This document shows positions 35,879 to 47,196 of a DNA stretch of 64,000 nucleotides, piece by piece. The stretch covers positions 1 to 64,000 of the forward strand of contig CAJNBT010000005.1 in the NCBI GenBank assembly GCA_905221085.1, read 5' to 3'. This DNA is from a bacterium. Its GTDB lineage: Bacteria; Bacillota; Bacilli; Lactobacillales; Streptococcaceae. The notes under the pieces were generated by a model. It was given only the letters and a program-made list of their open reading frames with translations. It was not told where the DNA came from and did not search any database. Every line of letters begins with the position of its first letter. Positions within the stretch are counted from its first letter, which is position 1. The translations under genes were made by a program, and so were the position numbers.

Positions 35879-36136
35879 TTATGATTGTTGAAACGGCATA
35901 AAATCTGAATCAAAGGAGATATTATCCCGTTCTTCAGGACTGATAAAATTTAAAAAGATATTTTTAAATTCTTCTAGCTCATAGTCTGAATTGCAAATCC
36001 ATTCTTGACCGGTAGAGACATACCATTTCCCAAGTTTTTTCAGCTCCTCATTAGTCAAACAAGGTATTTGAGAACATTTATCAAAATTGATAATATAAAC
36101 TTTTTCATAAATAGATTGGATAAAATCTTTGAACAT
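35879..36136 (-). CDS. Hypothetical protein, 85 aa, 3' of lacG
   Basis: 85-aa soluble, acidic protein with two Cys near the N-terminal third (KCSQIPC) and an aromatic stretch (KWYVSTGQEWICNSDYELEEF). GTGAGG lies ~9 bp before the ATG. It follows lacG by 42 bp and ends before the operon terminator, so it is probably the last gene of the lac transcript. I do not recognise a family; no signal peptide or membrane segment is seen. Confidence 0.6.
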   Translation of the reverse strand: MFKDFIQSIYEKVYIINFDKCSQIPCLTNEELKKLGKWYVSTGQEWICNSDYELEEFKNIFLNFISPEERDNISFDSDFMPFQQS

Positions 36137-36178
36137 CTTTTTGCCTCACTAAAATTCTATATCTAATTACTAATTCTA

Positions 36179-37675
<1,497 letters not shown>

Positions 37676-37680
37676 TCACC

Positions 37681-37928
37681 GAATTGTGACATGAGAAGGT
37701 AAAAACGATATCTTTTTACCGACGAATTAATAAGGCGATTAGGAAATTCGCCATAGCAATTTCCGTAACGAGAGTAAACTATTTCATAGTCCCTATTATT
37801 AATCGAATTGTGACATGAGGAGGTAAAAACGATATCTTTTTACCGACGAATTAACAAGGCGATTAGGAAATTCGCCATAGCGATTTCCGTAACGAGAGGA
37901 GACTGTTTCACAGTCCCTATCGTTAATC
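37681..37928 (-). repeat. Two 124-bp structured repeats (three-hairpin family) between lacE and lacG
   Basis: Copies 37681-37804 and 37805-37928; the second ends inside the last codons of lacE. Hairpins per copy: GGTAAAAA/TTTTTACC (37698-37720, 37822-37844), GGAAAT/ATTTCC with an inner GC stem (37742-37764, 37866-37888), and ACTAT-TTC-ATAGT (37778-37790) versus GACTGT-TTC-ACAGTC (37901-37915). The last shows a paired change between copies. Read on the - strand, linkers (GTTACGG, TTATTAATTCGTCG, CTCATGTC) match the pdh repeats. The family's sense here is that of lac transcription. The rest of the gap (37586-37680) shows nothing else. Confidence 0.85.
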
Positions 37929-39614
37929 GAATTGAGCTTGCACGAATGCTAGAGCACCTTTTCCATCACGGGTTAACTTGATGTATTGAGCGCCTTCTGT
38001 TTTCGCAAGTTTAATACCGAGTTTATCTGTTTCTGCTTTCATATCTTCAAAGTTTGAAGCAACTTGAGGGGCAAGGATAACCAAATCAAACTCTGGTAAC
38101 ATTTCACGATGAGCACCATAACCACCTGCTGCTGCTTTCACAGGAACATTATATTCTGCTGCTGCCTTATTCAAAGCATTTGCAAGAAGTCCACTTGTAC
38201 CTCCACCTGCACAGAGAACGAGGACATTTGTTTCTTCAGTGATTGTATTTTGTGCTGCTTCTACACCCGCTTTTTCAAGAATAGCATCTGCTTTTGCAGT
38301 GTTGAAGTTTGCGGCAACTTTTTCTTTCAATTCATCATTAGACTTACCTGAACGTTCTTCTTCGAGAATTTGTTCATCATATACTTTAAGGAATGGATAG
38401 TAAATGATTACGTCAACCAGGATTAGAAGAGCAGCAAGAATGAATGATAGAACTTGGAAGTTAGTTCCAAGAACTAGACCTAGTGGAGCTGGAGTTGTCC
38501 ATGGTAGATTAGCAGTAAATGAGTTCATTCCAAGAGTTTCGATAAAGAATTTAAAGATCCATACGTTTGCGATTGGAGCAAAGATAAATGGAATGAAGAA
38601 GATTGGGTTCAATACAAGTGGTGCACCAAACAAGATTGGTTCATTTACACCAAAGAAAGTTGGAACTACTGAAGCACGACCGATTGCACGGTTACGTTTT
38701 GATTTTGTTAACCACATGAACATGAATGGAACAACCAGTGTCGCACCAGTACCACCCATGGTAACGATAAACATTTGTGTACCAGAAGTAAGAATCTTGT
38801 CAGCGTGCATCCCTTGTTGGAGAAGGTTCAAGTTGACTTCGGCATTGGCATAGGTAATAGCTGCGATAGCTGGTTCAACGATAGATGGACCATGAATCCC
38901 AACAAACCAGAAGAAGGCAAAGGCACCAAAGATAATGGTAATACCTAGATAACCATCAGCTGCAGAGAATAACGGTGCAAAGAATTTACCGATTGATTCA
39001 GCTACGCTTGCACCTACAAAATGACGTGCTAGTAAATCAAGAGCATAAAGAGAAACAACAGATAGAGTGAATGGAATCACATCTTTAAAGACTTGTGAGA
39101 TATTTGGTGGAACTTCGTCAGGCATACGAATAGTGACGTTGTTCTTAACACAAACCTTATAGATGGCTACAGTAACAAAGGCAGCAAGGAAGGCTGAAAG
39201 CAAACCTTTTGTCCCCAAGAATCCAGTAGCTAGACCATTTTCGATAGGGTCAGCTGCCAACATCAACAAACCAACAATTGCTGCCAACAATGTTGACATA
39301 TAGTTGATTTGATTTGTCTTCTCCATGCTACGGTTTACTGAGTCGGTCAATGACTTAGCTGTTGTACCAGCTACCAACAAAGCCAAGATCCCCATTGAAT
39401 AGCTGTAAGGTTTCATGAGGAGATTAACAACATCATCAGACCATTTAAAGCCCCATGAGTTTGGTACAAAGGCAATCAAGATAAAGATACTTGAGAATAG
39501 AATGACTGGCATTCCTGCGATAAATCCATCACGAATAGCACGAAGATAGATATTTCGAGATAGTTTTTCAAAGAAAGGCTTTCCTTTCTCGATATAGGCA
39601 ATTAACTTATTCAT
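37923..39614 (-). CDS. lacE: Lactose PTS EIICB component
   Basis: 563 aa. Residues 1-~440 are the membrane EIIC domain that translocates lactose; the C-terminal EIIB domain has the phosphorylated Cys468 in [12 protein letters not shown]. Lactose enters as lactose-6-phosphate. The ATG overlaps the lacF stop codon by one base. Its last codons coincide with the boundary of the 124-bp repeat. Confidence 0.97.
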   Translation of the reverse strand: MNKLIAYIEKGKPFFEKLSRNIYLRAIRDGFIAGMPVILFSSIFILIAFVPNSWGFKWSDDVVNLLMKPYSYSMGILALLVAGTTAKSLTDSVNRSMEKTNQINYMSTLLAAIVGLLMLAADPIENGLATGFLGTKGLLSAFLAAFVTVAIYKVCVKNNVTIRMPDEVPPNISQVFKDVIPFTLSVVSLYALDLLARHFVGASVAESIGKFFAPLFSAADGYLGITIIFGAFAFFWFVGIHGPSIVEPAIAAITYANAEVNLNLLQQGMHADKILTSGTQMFIVTMGGTGATLVVPFMFMWLTKSKRNRAIGRASVVPTFFGVNEPILFGAPLVLNPIFFIPFIFAPIANVWIFKFFIETLGMNSFTANLPWTTPAPLGLVLGTNFQVLSFILAALLILVDVIIYYPFLKVYDEQILEEERSGKSNDELKEKVAANFNTAKADAILEKAGVEAAQNTITEETNVLVLCAGGGTSGLLANALNKAAAEYNVPVKAAAGGYGAHREMLPEFDLVILAPQVASNFEDMKAETDKLGIKLAKTEGAQYIKLTRDGKGALAFVQAQFD

Positions 39615-39931
39615 TATTTAGCTCCTCTTTTATAAAGTTCAATTAAATGATGCATCAAATCTTTTAGCAAGATTGTTGTCATCAGGTGATCTTGGCCATG
39701 CATCATGGTTACACTATAGGCTAAATCCTCGCCAGCTGCTTCCTTAGTCAATAGACTTGTTTGCGCGTGGTGAGCTTCAGCAATGCAAGCACCAGCTTCC
39801 TCGACTAAGCTATCTGCTTTCGCAAAATCGCCAGCTTCAGCAGCTTTCAAGGCTTCCAATAGTTTTGAACGAGCATCGCCAGCATAGGCTACGATTTCAA
39901 AACCTAACAATGTTACTTCTTCTCTATTCAT
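39614..39931 (-). CDS. lacF: Lactose PTS EIIA component
   Basis: 105-aa trimeric EIIA. His78 (MMHGQDHLM) is the phosphorylation site and Asp81 the usual metal ligand. It takes phosphate from HPr and gives it to LacE. It is 35 bp after lacT and overlaps lacE by 1 bp. Confidence 0.97.
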   Translation of the reverse strand: MNREEVTLLGFEIVAYAGDARSKLLEALKAAEAGDFAKADSLVEEAGACIAEAHHAQTSLLTKEAAGEDLAYSVTMMHGQDHLMTTILLKDLMHHLIELYKRGAK

Positions 39932-39966
39932 GATAGAATTCTCCTTATGTATTTTTAATTAAATTT

Positions 39967-40803
39967 TTATGACAATAAACGTTGGATATGTAGAACTAGA
40001 TAAACTCGTTCACTTTTATACAAATCAAGACCCGTATGTTGCGTAATCACATCATAAATCTTAGAACCAATCTCGAAGGCTTTTGGATAGGATTGTTTAA
40101 TATGATCTTCCATATCCAGAAGTGATTGGTTATCATCTCTAGATCTGTCTAAATAATCCAAGAAATAATTCAAATGGATCATAAAGCGATCATAGAAATG
40201 GTTATTCTCTTTGGTTCGTTGAATTGCATAGTCCGTTAAAACTTCTTCAACATTCCTGAGAATTTCTTTCCTCTTATCAATCGACTTAACTACTTCTACT
40301 TCATTTTCACCTTCGGCATTGATGAAATGATAAGCAATCCGAATAATTTCGTCCTCAGGAAAATGATCTGCTAGCTTCTGACGATAAATTTCAAAAGCCT
40401 CATTTGCAATTTGAAAAGCGACAGGATACTTAGTGGAAATATCTGGCAGATTACTATCCTTATACCTTCCTTGCGCTAGAGCTTGGTAAGAACAGTAAAT
40501 ATGATCTGTCAAGGTTACGTAGAGATACTCTTGAATCGGATAATGATATTTCTTTGATAGTTTATCAATGATTTCATAGGTCACTGTGATAAAATCAAGC
40601 GGAACATCTTTGAGGAGAGCCATAAAGTTTTCTCTGGACTCTTCGGTCTTCATCCGAAAGATTTTCTCAACCTGATTTTCAGCAATCAAATCTCCCTTCT
40701 TCTTTCCAAATGCAATCCCCTTACCAATTACAATCACTTCTTCTCCTTTATCATTTCTGACAAGCGAGACATTATGATTCATTGGATTTAGAATTCGATA
40801 CAT
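39967..40803 (-). CDS. lacT: BglG-family transcriptional antiterminator LacT
   Basis: 278 aa: RNA-binding CAT domain (1-~55) and two PTS regulation domains whose conserved His are phosphorylated by HPr and the lactose EII. When lactose is transported, LacT binds the RAT RNA and prevents formation of the overlapping terminator. Both elements are visible just upstream (40841-40925), so it controls its own operon lacT-lacF-lacE-lacG. Confidence 0.94.
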   Translation of the reverse strand: MYRILNPMNHNVSLVRNDKGEEVIVIGKGIAFGKKKGDLIAENQVEKIFRMKTEESRENFMALLKDVPLDFITVTYEIIDKLSKKYHYPIQEYLYVTLTDHIYCSYQALAQGRYKDSNLPDISTKYPVAFQIANEAFEIYRQKLADHFPEDEIIRIAYHFINAEGENEVEVVKSIDKRKEILRNVEEVLTDYAIQRTKENNHFYDRFMIHLNYFLDYLDRSRDDNQSLLDMEDHIKQSYPKAFEIGSKIYDVITQHTGLDLYKSERVYLVLHIQRLLS

Positions 40804-40840
40804 GTCAACCTCCTTTTATATTTTAAAGGTATATGAGTAT

Positions 40841-40897
40841 AAAAAATGACCACAAATGAACTAGAAAATCAGCCGATTTCTAATTCACCTGTGATCA
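40841..40897 (-). terminator. LacT-controlled leader terminator
   Basis: Long imperfect stem on the - strand: TGATCACA...TAGAAA pairs with TTTTCTA...TGTGGTCA, followed by six T. It lies between the promoter and lacT and shares its 5' arm with the RAT sequence. Confidence 0.8.
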
Positions 40898-40925
40898 TGC
40901 CTAATATTACTTAGTAACACTCACC
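40892..40925 (-). promoter_or_regulatory. RAT antiterminator RNA target of LacT
   Basis: On the - strand the leader contains GTGTTACTAAGTAATATTAG followed by GCATGATCAC. The TGTTACT and AGGCA elements are hallmarks of BglG-family RAT hairpins. It overlaps the terminator's 5' arm, so the two structures exclude each other. Confidence 0.75.
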
Positions 40926-40945
40926 TTGTATTAACTTGTGATTTA

Positions 40946-40983
40946 AGTATAGCACAAGTAAGTTATTTTGTAAACCTTTACAT
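40946..40983 (-). promoter_or_regulatory. lacTFEG promoter with overlapping cre-like site
   Basis: On the - strand: TTTACA (40969-40974), 17-bp spacer, extended -10 TGCTATACT (-10 hexamer 40946-40951). A palindrome read on the + strand as TTGTAAACCTTTACAT (40968-40983) covers the -35 and matches the cre consensus except for one central base. So this half of the cluster has its own promoter, likely under CcpA as well as LacT. Confidence 0.75.
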
Positions 40984-41036
40984 ACAACTTTTTTAAAAAA
41001 ATTTTAGATTCATGTTCCTAACCTAGGAGGACTTTC

Positions 41037-42017
41037 TTACACGCGTTCTTTCCATGAAGTCGCTGTTGCTTGAAGAACTTTGTTGAGTTCGTCAATGTTT
41101 TCAAATCCAGTTGTGCGAAGCCATTCGCGTGCTGCTTCTTCACCATCTTTGATGTACGCTTCAACCGATCCAGCCCATGTTGCACGGCCACAAAGAACTC
41201 CATTGAAGTTCGCACCTGATTCATGAGCAAATACAAGAGTATCTTGGAAGAGTTTAGCTGATACACCAGCACTCAAATAGATGTATGGCAAGTTAGTTGC
41301 TTCATCTTGTGCTTTGAAGAAGGCTGCTGCTTCTTCACGTGTATATACTACTTCACCTTCAGCGAAACCTTCAACATATTTAATGTTAACAGGAACTTCA
41401 ACTTTCAAGACATCAATGTTAAAGCGTGGGTCTGAGAAGACTTTCATAGCACCGATAACTTTGTGTGGTTTTACTTTAGCGTATTCTACAGAACCTGCGT
41501 CAGCAATTTTTTCATCGTAAGCAAGGATTTCAAGGAAGAATGGGATATCTTCAGCCACACACTCAGAACCGATGCGTTCGATGTAAGCTTGTTTTTCTTG
41601 GTTGAGTTCGTCTGAGCTATCTACATCATAGTAAAGCAAGAATTTAACTGCATCTGCACCTTCTTCTTTAATACGTTTTGCAGACCAAACATCCAAGCAG
41701 TCTGGCAAGCGTTTTGTACTTGTTGTGTCGTAACCTGTTTTTTCATAAGCAAGGAGAAGACCAGCTTTTTCATCAAGAGCTTTAGTTGCTGGAAGTCCAT
41801 ACTCAGGGTCAAGAAGCATTGATGAAGCGTATTTAGTCAATTCATCTGCTACCAAAACTTTAAGTTCTTCCATTTGAGCTACAGTTGGTTCTTCTGTTTG
41901 GTGTTGAGCCATGAGGCGCTTCAAAGCACCGCGTTGGTCAAATGCAAGAGCTGAGATGATACCATTTTCATCAGAAAGTTTTTCTAAGCGTGCACGTTTT
42001 TGTTCTGTTAAAGACAT
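41037..42017 (-). CDS. lacD: Tagatose 1,6-diphosphate aldolase
   Basis: 326-aa class I aldolase that splits tagatose-1,6-bisphosphate into dihydroxyacetone phosphate and glyceraldehyde-3-phosphate. The Schiff-base Lys lies in [11 protein letters not shown]. Last gene of lacABCD, 1 bp after lacC. In S. pyogenes a LacD paralogue also regulates virulence; nothing here points to that. Confidence 0.96.
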   Translation of the reverse strand: MSLTEQKRARLEKLSDENGIISALAFDQRGALKRLMAQHQTEEPTVAQMEELKVLVADELTKYASSMLLDPEYGLPATKALDEKAGLLLAYEKTGYDTTSTKRLPDCLDVWSAKRIKEEGADAVKFLLYYDVDSSDELNQEKQAYIERIGSECVAEDIPFFLEILAYDEKIADAGSVEYAKVKPHKVIGAMKVFSDPRFNIDVLKVEVPVNIKYVEGFAEGEVVYTREEAAAFFKAQDEATNLPYIYLSAGVSAKLFQDTLVFAHESGANFNGVLCGRATWAGSVEAYIKDGEEAAREWLRTTGFENIDELNKVLQATATSWKERV

Positions 42018-42018
42018 T

Positions 42019-42948
42019 TTATACCTCTTTTACTATTAATTGATCATATAGAGCTTGATAGTTGGCCATGTTGACATGACCAGTCATTTTTTCTTGAGCA
42101 TTGAGCATACCAAGGACATTTGCCTTGATGAGCAGTTCTGCATCTGATTCTTTATGAAGAAGTCCTGAAGAAATTCCTGCTACAGTAGAGTCTCCAGATC
42201 CGACAGGGTTGACTACCTGAATTCTAGGAATATCGACCTTGTAGAAAGTATCGCCATGTTTGGCAAAGGCACCGTTGGCACCAAGCGAAACAATAATCCA
42301 TTCAATCCCTGCAAACAAAGGTTCTTGAAGAACTTCTTTTAATTCATCCAACTCCTCAGAAACTTCTCTTCCAAGAAGCTGAGATAATTCCTCATTATTT
42401 GGTTTGATGACTGTTGGTTTATGTGGTGATTCAAGAACCGCCTGAAGTGCTGCACCAGAGCAGTCCAAGACAACAGGCTTGCCAGCTTGATTAGCAAGTT
42501 CTACCAAGCTCGCATAGTAATCAACTGGAAGGCCAGCTGGCAGGCTACCTGAGATAGCTACTACTTCAACTAACTCCAAGAGTTTTTTGAAATGTTCCAA
42601 AAAGTCTTGACCTTCCTGTTCCAATACTACAGGACCTTTTTCAAGAACTTCTGTTTGGTTGTCTCCGTGAAGAATAGCGATACAGTTACGAGTTTCTCCC
42701 TGAATAGAAAAGAAATCTTTCTTAACATTATCATCAATATTTTCAACTAAAAACTCACCAAGTTTGCCACCCACTAAACCAGTAGCAAGAACAGAATCGC
42801 CAAATTCTGAAAGAACTCGAGTAACATTTAGTCCTTTACCACCAGCTGTTTTGGTTACATCTACCACACGATTGACAGTATCAATCTTCAACTCATCCAA
42901 AGGATAGGAAATATCGATGGATGGGTTCATTGTGACTGTTAAAATCAT
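42019..42948 (-). CDS. lacC: Tagatose-6-phosphate kinase
   Basis: 309-aa PfkB-family kinase that phosphorylates tagatose-6-phosphate to the 1,6-bisphosphate. PfkB motifs: N-terminal [13 protein letters not shown] and C-terminal [12 protein letters not shown] with the catalytic Asp. 10 bp after lacB. Confidence 0.96.
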   Translation of the reverse strand: MILTVTMNPSIDISYPLDELKIDTVNRVVDVTKTAGGKGLNVTRVLSEFGDSVLATGLVGGKLGEFLVENIDDNVKKDFFSIQGETRNCIAILHGDNQTEVLEKGPVVLEQEGQDFLEHFKKLLELVEVVAISGSLPAGLPVDYYASLVELANQAGKPVVLDCSGAALQAVLESPHKPTVIKPNNEELSQLLGREVSEELDELKEVLQEPLFAGIEWIIVSLGANGAFAKHGDTFYKVDIPRIQVVNPVGSGDSTVAGISSGLLHKESDAELLIKANVLGMLNAQEKMTGHVNMANYQALYDQLIVKEV

Positions 42949-42958
42949 AGGTCACCTC

Positions 42959-43474
42959 TTAGTCGTGGTATTCTCCGCGATCCCATTTTTCAAGGAATTC
43001 TGTAAAGAAGTTTGCGTCAGCTTGATGAGCATTGTGACTTTCCACATGTTCAATTTTCGCAATCAATTTTTTGTTTTCTTCAGTTGGTTTGTATTCAGCA
43101 TGGATGAAAGCTTCGATGATATCACACATAAGCAATTCACCAGTAATTTTACCACCAAAACCGATAACGTTGGCGTTCAATTGTTCTTTAGCATAAAGGG
43201 CTGTTGTCATATCACGAACCAAGGCAGAACGGACACCTGGAACTTTATTTACAGCGTTGTTGATACCAACACCAGTACCACAGATACACACCCCAAGATC
43301 AGCTTGACCGCTAGTTACAGCTTCCCCTACTTTTTTACCAAAGATTGGGTAGTGAGTACGTGTATGGTCATATGTACCAAAGTCAATGACTTCATATCCT
43401 TTTGATTTCAAAAATTCTGAAACCGCCATTTTTTCATCTGTTACGATGTGGTCACATCCAATTGCAATTCTCAT
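42959..43474 (-). CDS. lacB: Galactose-6-phosphate isomerase subunit LacB
   Basis: 171-aa RpiB/LacB-family subunit; with LacA it isomerises galactose-6-phosphate to tagatose-6-phosphate. IGCDHIVTD and [11 protein letters not shown] carry the active-site pattern, including the Cys of the RpiB family. GGAGGGA precedes the ATG. Confidence 0.97.
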   Translation of the reverse strand: MRIAIGCDHIVTDEKMAVSEFLKSKGYEVIDFGTYDHTRTHYPIFGKKVGEAVTSGQADLGVCICGTGVGINNAVNKVPGVRSALVRDMTTALYAKEQLNANVIGFGGKITGELLMCDIIEAFIHAEYKPTEENKKLIAKIEHVESHNAHQADANFFTEFLEKWDRGEYHD

Positions 43475-43521
43475 TAGTTATTCCCTCCGATTAATTATAT
43501 AAATCTAATATCATTTATCCC

Positions 43522-43622
43522 TACTCAAGAAAAATCAAGATTAGCTTAGGAAGCGAGCTGCAAGCATAACTGAGGTTAGCTAAAGTGAGCTGACAACAGA
43601 TTATCTTGATTTTTGAAGAGTA
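43522..43622. repeat. BOX-like repeat between lacA and lacB
   Basis: ~101-bp element with terminal inverted repeats (TACTCAAGAAAAATCAAGAT at one end; ATCTTGATTTTTGAAGAGTA at the other) and an internal GAAGCGAGCTGCAAGC segment. Ends and internal words resemble boxC/boxA of pneumococcal BOX elements (TACTCAATGAAAATCAA... and ...GAAGAGTATTA). It ends exactly at the lacA stop codon, so it separates two genes whose products form one enzyme. Confidence 0.65.
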
Positions 43623-44048
43623 TTAGCACATTTTGTTCAACATATCAACACGAATTTGGTGACGTCCACCATCGTATTTACCGTTAACAAATCCTTTAGC
43701 GATGTTTTTAGCCAATTCATCACCGACAAGTTGTGCACCCATAGTGATCATACGTGAGTTGTTATGACCACGAGTCATATAAGCTGAACGTTCGTCAGAT
43801 ACTTCTGCAGCAACCATTCCTTTGATTTTAGTTGCGACCATGAAAGGACCAGCACCATAAGCGTCAATCACGATACCAAGGTTTTGTTCTTCTTTGTTTA
43901 CTTCTGCAGCAACAGCAAGAGTCACATCAACAAAGTCTTGACCTTCAGCCGTAACATCCACAACGTGGAAGTTTTCTTTTTCCAAGAAGTCTTTCACAAC
44001 TTCTTTCAATCTCAAACCTGCAGCATCTGCACCGATAACAATAGCCAT
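43623..44048 (-). CDS. lacA: Galactose-6-phosphate isomerase subunit LacA
   Basis: 141-aa partner of LacB in the same isomerase (RpiB fold: [14 protein letters not shown] at the N-terminus). First gene of lacABCD. Its promoter and repeated TTTG/CAAA operator-like sequences lie upstream. The stop codon adjoins a BOX-like element; the gap to lacB is 148 bp. Confidence 0.96.
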   Translation of the reverse strand: MAIVIGADAAGLRLKEVVKDFLEKENFHVVDVTAEGQDFVDVTLAVAAEVNKEEQNLGIVIDAYGAGPFMVATKIKGMVAAEVSDERSAYMTRGHNNSRMITMGAQLVGDELAKNIAKGFVNGKYDGGRHQIRVDMLNKMC

Positions 44049-44231
44049 ATTGTTTCTCCTTTTTATTTTTCTAGGCTAGTAAAGACTTTCGTAGTTAGCA
44101 ATTTATCCACAAAAGGCTTTCTAGCAGTTTATTGACAAATTGGATTGAATGAGATGAATGACACCTTATTCAAGTTTAGGAAATCAAATTCCTAGAAATA
44201 ATCCTTCTCCACGAAAGAGAATATAACAATT

Positions 44232-44273
44232 GATTGTTTGTTTGTTACAAACATCATTTGTTGCTTACAAACA
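44232..44273. promoter_or_regulatory. Putative LacR operators downstream of the lacA promoter
   Basis: Repeated TTTGTT / AACAAA words, including the palindrome GTTTG-TTA-CAAAC (44240-44252) and a second TTGTTGCTTACAAAC, lie just downstream of the -10. TGTTT-rich sequences are typical of lactococcal/streptococcal LacR sites. Binding is inferred. Confidence 0.5.
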
Positions 44274-44274
44274 T

Positions 44275-44303
44275 AATATACTCCTATTTCCTGAAAAAGT
44301 CAA
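44275..44303 (-). promoter_or_regulatory. lacABCD promoter
   Basis: On the - strand: TTGACT (44298-44303), 17-bp spacer, TATATT (44275-44280). Confidence 0.75.
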
Positions 44304-44332
44304 CAGTTAATGTTTGTTTTTGTGTTTTTTAT

Positions 44333-45229
44333 CTAAAAAATTTCGATATCAAAACCAATTTGATCCACTTGACCAGGTTCTAGGAGACGAACATTCTTCT
44401 TATCTTCTAGATGATCTCCTTCTTCAAGGGATGTTGATAAACCAGACCATGGTTCAAAAGCAATGAAAGGACCTTTATTCAAAGTTGACCAGATGATGAG
44501 GTTTGGAAACTCTGCAAAGTGCACTTTTAATCCCTTATTATGTTTACGAGAACGAAGGGCAATTGTTCTAGATTGCAATTCATCTAAGGTGACTGCATCT
44601 GTGCTGAAAAGATCATAACTAAGATCTAATTCCTTTTGCCCCTCTAGCCATGGACTTCTATCTTGGAAATCCAACATACCTGTTTCTGGGAAAGGACGTG
44701 GAACAGAGCAAGTCTCTTCTTTCTCAAACTCTAAATAGTAATCTTCATAGACCTCATCGTCCAGTAGAGGACAATTAAATCCTGGATGTCCACCAATAAA
44801 GTAAGGCATGACCTTGCTAGTTTCTTTATTGAAAATCTTGTATTGAGTCCGTACTGTCTTTCCTGTAAGGATATAAGTGATTTCTAGGCGGAAATGATAA
44901 GGATAGTTCTGATAGCTATTCTCATCGTCTTCAATTGCAAAAGTTACACTCTTATCTGTCTGTTCAACTAATTCAAATTCTTTCTTACGAACCAAACCAT
45001 GACGAGGAATGTTTCCTTTGCTTTCTTGCTCCTTCTCATCTATATAGAGGGCTGTATCCTCTCTCAAAGAACCACAAATGGGGAAGAGAACAGGAGCTTG
45101 TCCACTCCAATAAGTGGCATCCCCTTGCCACAAATACTCAAGTCCCTCAGCATCTTTTATAGAAGAAAGAGCCCCACCAAAACTGTTAAATTGAACTCTT
45201 AATTGTTCTGATTTTAATTCAATTACCAT
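44333..45229 (-). CDS. lacX: Aldose 1-epimerase family protein LacX
   Basis: 298 aa of the galactose-mutarotase fold, LacX/YeaD-like, with the FIGGHPGFN region carrying the conserved His. In lactococci lacX is the last lac gene; its exact substrate is not established, and a role in sugar-phosphate anomer conversion is likely. Here it lies between the gatABC terminator and the lacA promoter, so its own promoter or read-through is needed. GGAG precedes the ATG. Confidence 0.85.
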   Translation of the reverse strand: MVIELKSEQLRVQFNSFGGALSSIKDAEGLEYLWQGDATYWSGQAPVLFPICGSLREDTALYIDEKEQESKGNIPRHGLVRKKEFELVEQTDKSVTFAIEDDENSYQNYPYHFRLEITYILTGKTVRTQYKIFNKETSKVMPYFIGGHPGFNCPLLDDEVYEDYYLEFEKEETCSVPRPFPETGMLDFQDRSPWLEGQKELDLSYDLFSTDAVTLDELQSRTIALRSRKHNKGLKVHFAEFPNLIIWSTLNKGPFIAFEPWSGLSTSLEEGDHLEDKKNVRLLEPGQVDQIGFDIEIF

Positions 45230-45260
45230 TATTTTCTCCGATTTCTTGATAGTTTATAAA

Positions 45261-45300
45261 AAACTAGGCTGTCACTCCTATCAGGAAAATAACAACCTAG
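45261..45300 (-). terminator. Terminator between gatC and lacX
   Basis: CTAGG (45264-45268) and CCTAG (45296-45300) enclose a smaller CCT/AGG hairpin; T tract on the - strand. Imperfect, so possibly only partial termination. Confidence 0.5.
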
Positions 45301-45330
45301 CTTTAACAATTTACATTTTATAGGAGCGCA

Positions 45331-46806
45331 TTATTTTGCTTTCGCTGCGTACTCTTCGTTACGTTTGATCATTTGTTTTCTGTACCAAGCAAAGATACCG
45401 ATATAGAATACAAGGAAGACTACTGCACCAAGGATTGCTTTGATATCACCAGTTGTAGTGTTACCAATTGTCCAACCAAGAAGTTTTTCGATTGGTCCTT
45501 CAAGAGTTGAGTGAGTAATCAATTGAGTTTGGCTCACACCTGCTGGGAAGGCACCTACACCTTTAGCAAGTTCTGTCGCGAATGGTGCAATAAGTGTACC
45601 TGAAAGAAGGAAGAGTGGCAACAAGAGTGTTCCGAAGATAATCATACGGAGCAATTTACCACGAGTTACAACCAAGAGAGCTGGAGTAACACCCATAGCG
45701 ATGATACCTGCAAGTGGCAAGATACCATTTCCGACTTTTGAAAGAAGCACAGCTTCAATCAACATGATTGGTGCAAGTACGTTGGCACAAGCCCAGATTT
45801 CAGCACGACCAGCGATGAAAGGCCAGTCAAGACCGATGTTAAATTTACGTCCTTGAAGACGTTTAGTAGCAACATTTGTAATACCTTGTGAAAGTGGTTC
45901 TACGGCAGCGATGAACCATGAACCGATAAGTGAGAAGAGTTCCAAAGATACACCAGCTGTCAAACCAAGAGACAACCATCCTTTGATAACAAGACGCCAT
46001 TTATCTGCATCTGCAACACCTTCAATTGGATGTGGAGTTCCCATAATACCGATAACAATACCAAGAATGAAACCAATAAAGAATTTAGAACCCCAGAAAC
46101 CGATTTTCTTGTTCAATTTTGCAGCGTCGAAGTCATATTTATCAAGACCTGGGAAGAATTTTTCAAAAATCTTATCCAAAACCATGATAACTGGGTTCAT
46201 CATATAGTTCATGTGAGTTGATGTCATTGGTGATGAACTTGGAGCGTTAAGAAGGTCATCAAATGTAGGTTTCATCAAGTCAGAGTTGATAATTTTAAGA
46301 ACCCCAACAAGGACGATAGCTGCTGTAGCAATGAAGAGTGAAACTCCTTGGCTAACGCCATTGTTGTCTGCATACCATTTAATCAAAAGACCTGTGATAG
46401 ACAAGTGCCAGATATCGAAGATATCAACGTCAAGTGTATCTGTTTTCTTCATAGCAAGCATCACTACGTTGACAATCAACATAATGAGCAAGAAGTAAAG
46501 TGTCCAAGCAGATCCCCAAGTGATTGTTGCAAGTGGTGCCCAACCAACGTCAGTGATACTCAATTGGATACCTGTGTTTTCAACGAATTTTGCAAGTGAT
46601 GCTGAGAAAGCACCATTTAGCATACCGATGATGGCACCGATACCTGTAAGAGCGATGGCAAGTTTGATACCACCTTCAAGCGCTTTGGAGAATTTCACTC
46701 CAAAAAGTAAAGCCAATACTGTCAAAATGATTAACATGATGACAGGTCCACCCATTTCTAAGATGGGATTGAAAACCTTTCCGATTAGGTCAAAGATTGC
46801 ATCCAT
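45331..46806 (-). CDS. gatC: PTS galactitol-family EIIC (probably galactose)
   Basis: 491-aa membrane permease of the galactitol family (about ten to twelve helices; N-terminal GKVFNPILEMGGPVIM). Part of gatA-gatB-gatC. Next to a full tagatose-6-phosphate pathway that needs galactose-6-phosphate, and with no galactitol dehydrogenase in sight, its likely substrate is galactose, as shown for similar lac-linked systems in oral streptococci. The substrate is inferred. Confidence 0.88.
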   Translation of the reverse strand: MDAIFDLIGKVFNPILEMGGPVIMLIILTVLALLFGVKFSKALEGGIKLAIALTGIGAIIGMLNGAFSASLAKFVENTGIQLSITDVGWAPLATITWGSAWTLYFLLIMLIVNVVMLAMKKTDTLDVDIFDIWHLSITGLLIKWYADNNGVSQGVSLFIATAAIVLVGVLKIINSDLMKPTFDDLLNAPSSSPMTSTHMNYMMNPVIMVLDKIFEKFFPGLDKYDFDAAKLNKKIGFWGSKFFIGFILGIVIGIMGTPHPIEGVADADKWRLVIKGWLSLGLTAGVSLELFSLIGSWFIAAVEPLSQGITNVATKRLQGRKFNIGLDWPFIAGRAEIWACANVLAPIMLIEAVLLSKVGNGILPLAGIIAMGVTPALLVVTRGKLLRMIIFGTLLLPLFLLSGTLIAPFATELAKGVGAFPAGVSQTQLITHSTLEGPIEKLLGWTIGNTTTGDIKAILGAVVFLVFYIGIFAWYRKQMIKRNEEYAAKAK

Positions 46807-46852
46807 AACAGTTCCTCCCTTTTTGTGTTATATGAATGTTAACAAATTAGAA

Positions 46853-47158
46853 TTAGCTTAATCCGTGTTCTTTAATAGCTGCTTCAATGTTGTCAAATAC
46901 TGGAGCACTCATAGCTGGGATACGGAACAAGATTGGTCCAGCTTCGATAACTGGAATACCTGGCTCAAAACCAAGGTCTGTCGCAGCAATTGGTGTGAAG
47001 ATGTCATAACCTTTGATAAGGTCTTCATTAACGTCTTTGACCATTACCGCATCACAGTGAACATCAAAACCGCGGTTTGAAAGTTCTTCTTCAAGAGCAC
47101 TTTTAATTTGGTGGCTTGAGTTAACACCTGCACCACAGGCAGCAAGAATTTTAATCAT
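46853..47158 (-). CDS. gatB: PTS galactitol-family EIIB
   Basis: 101 aa with the phosphorylated Cys8 in LAACGAGVNSS. The start is the ATG at 47156-47158, which has GGAGGA 7 bp upstream; the longer in-frame version (to 47194) has no RBS. It passes phosphate from GatA to the sugar during transport by GatC. Confidence 0.9.
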   Translation of the reverse strand: MIKILAACGAGVNSSHQIKSALEEELSNRGFDVHCDAVMVKDVNEDLIKGYDIFTPIAATDLGFEPGIPVIEAGPILFRIPAMSAPVFDNIEAAIKEHGLS

Positions 47159-47196
47159 ATGGATTTCCTCCGATTTAATATTTTTAATAGACAAGA

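Noticed and set aside
38404..38853. 149-aa ORF opposite lacE
   Set aside because: Antisense shadow; no RBS and no recognisable protein features.
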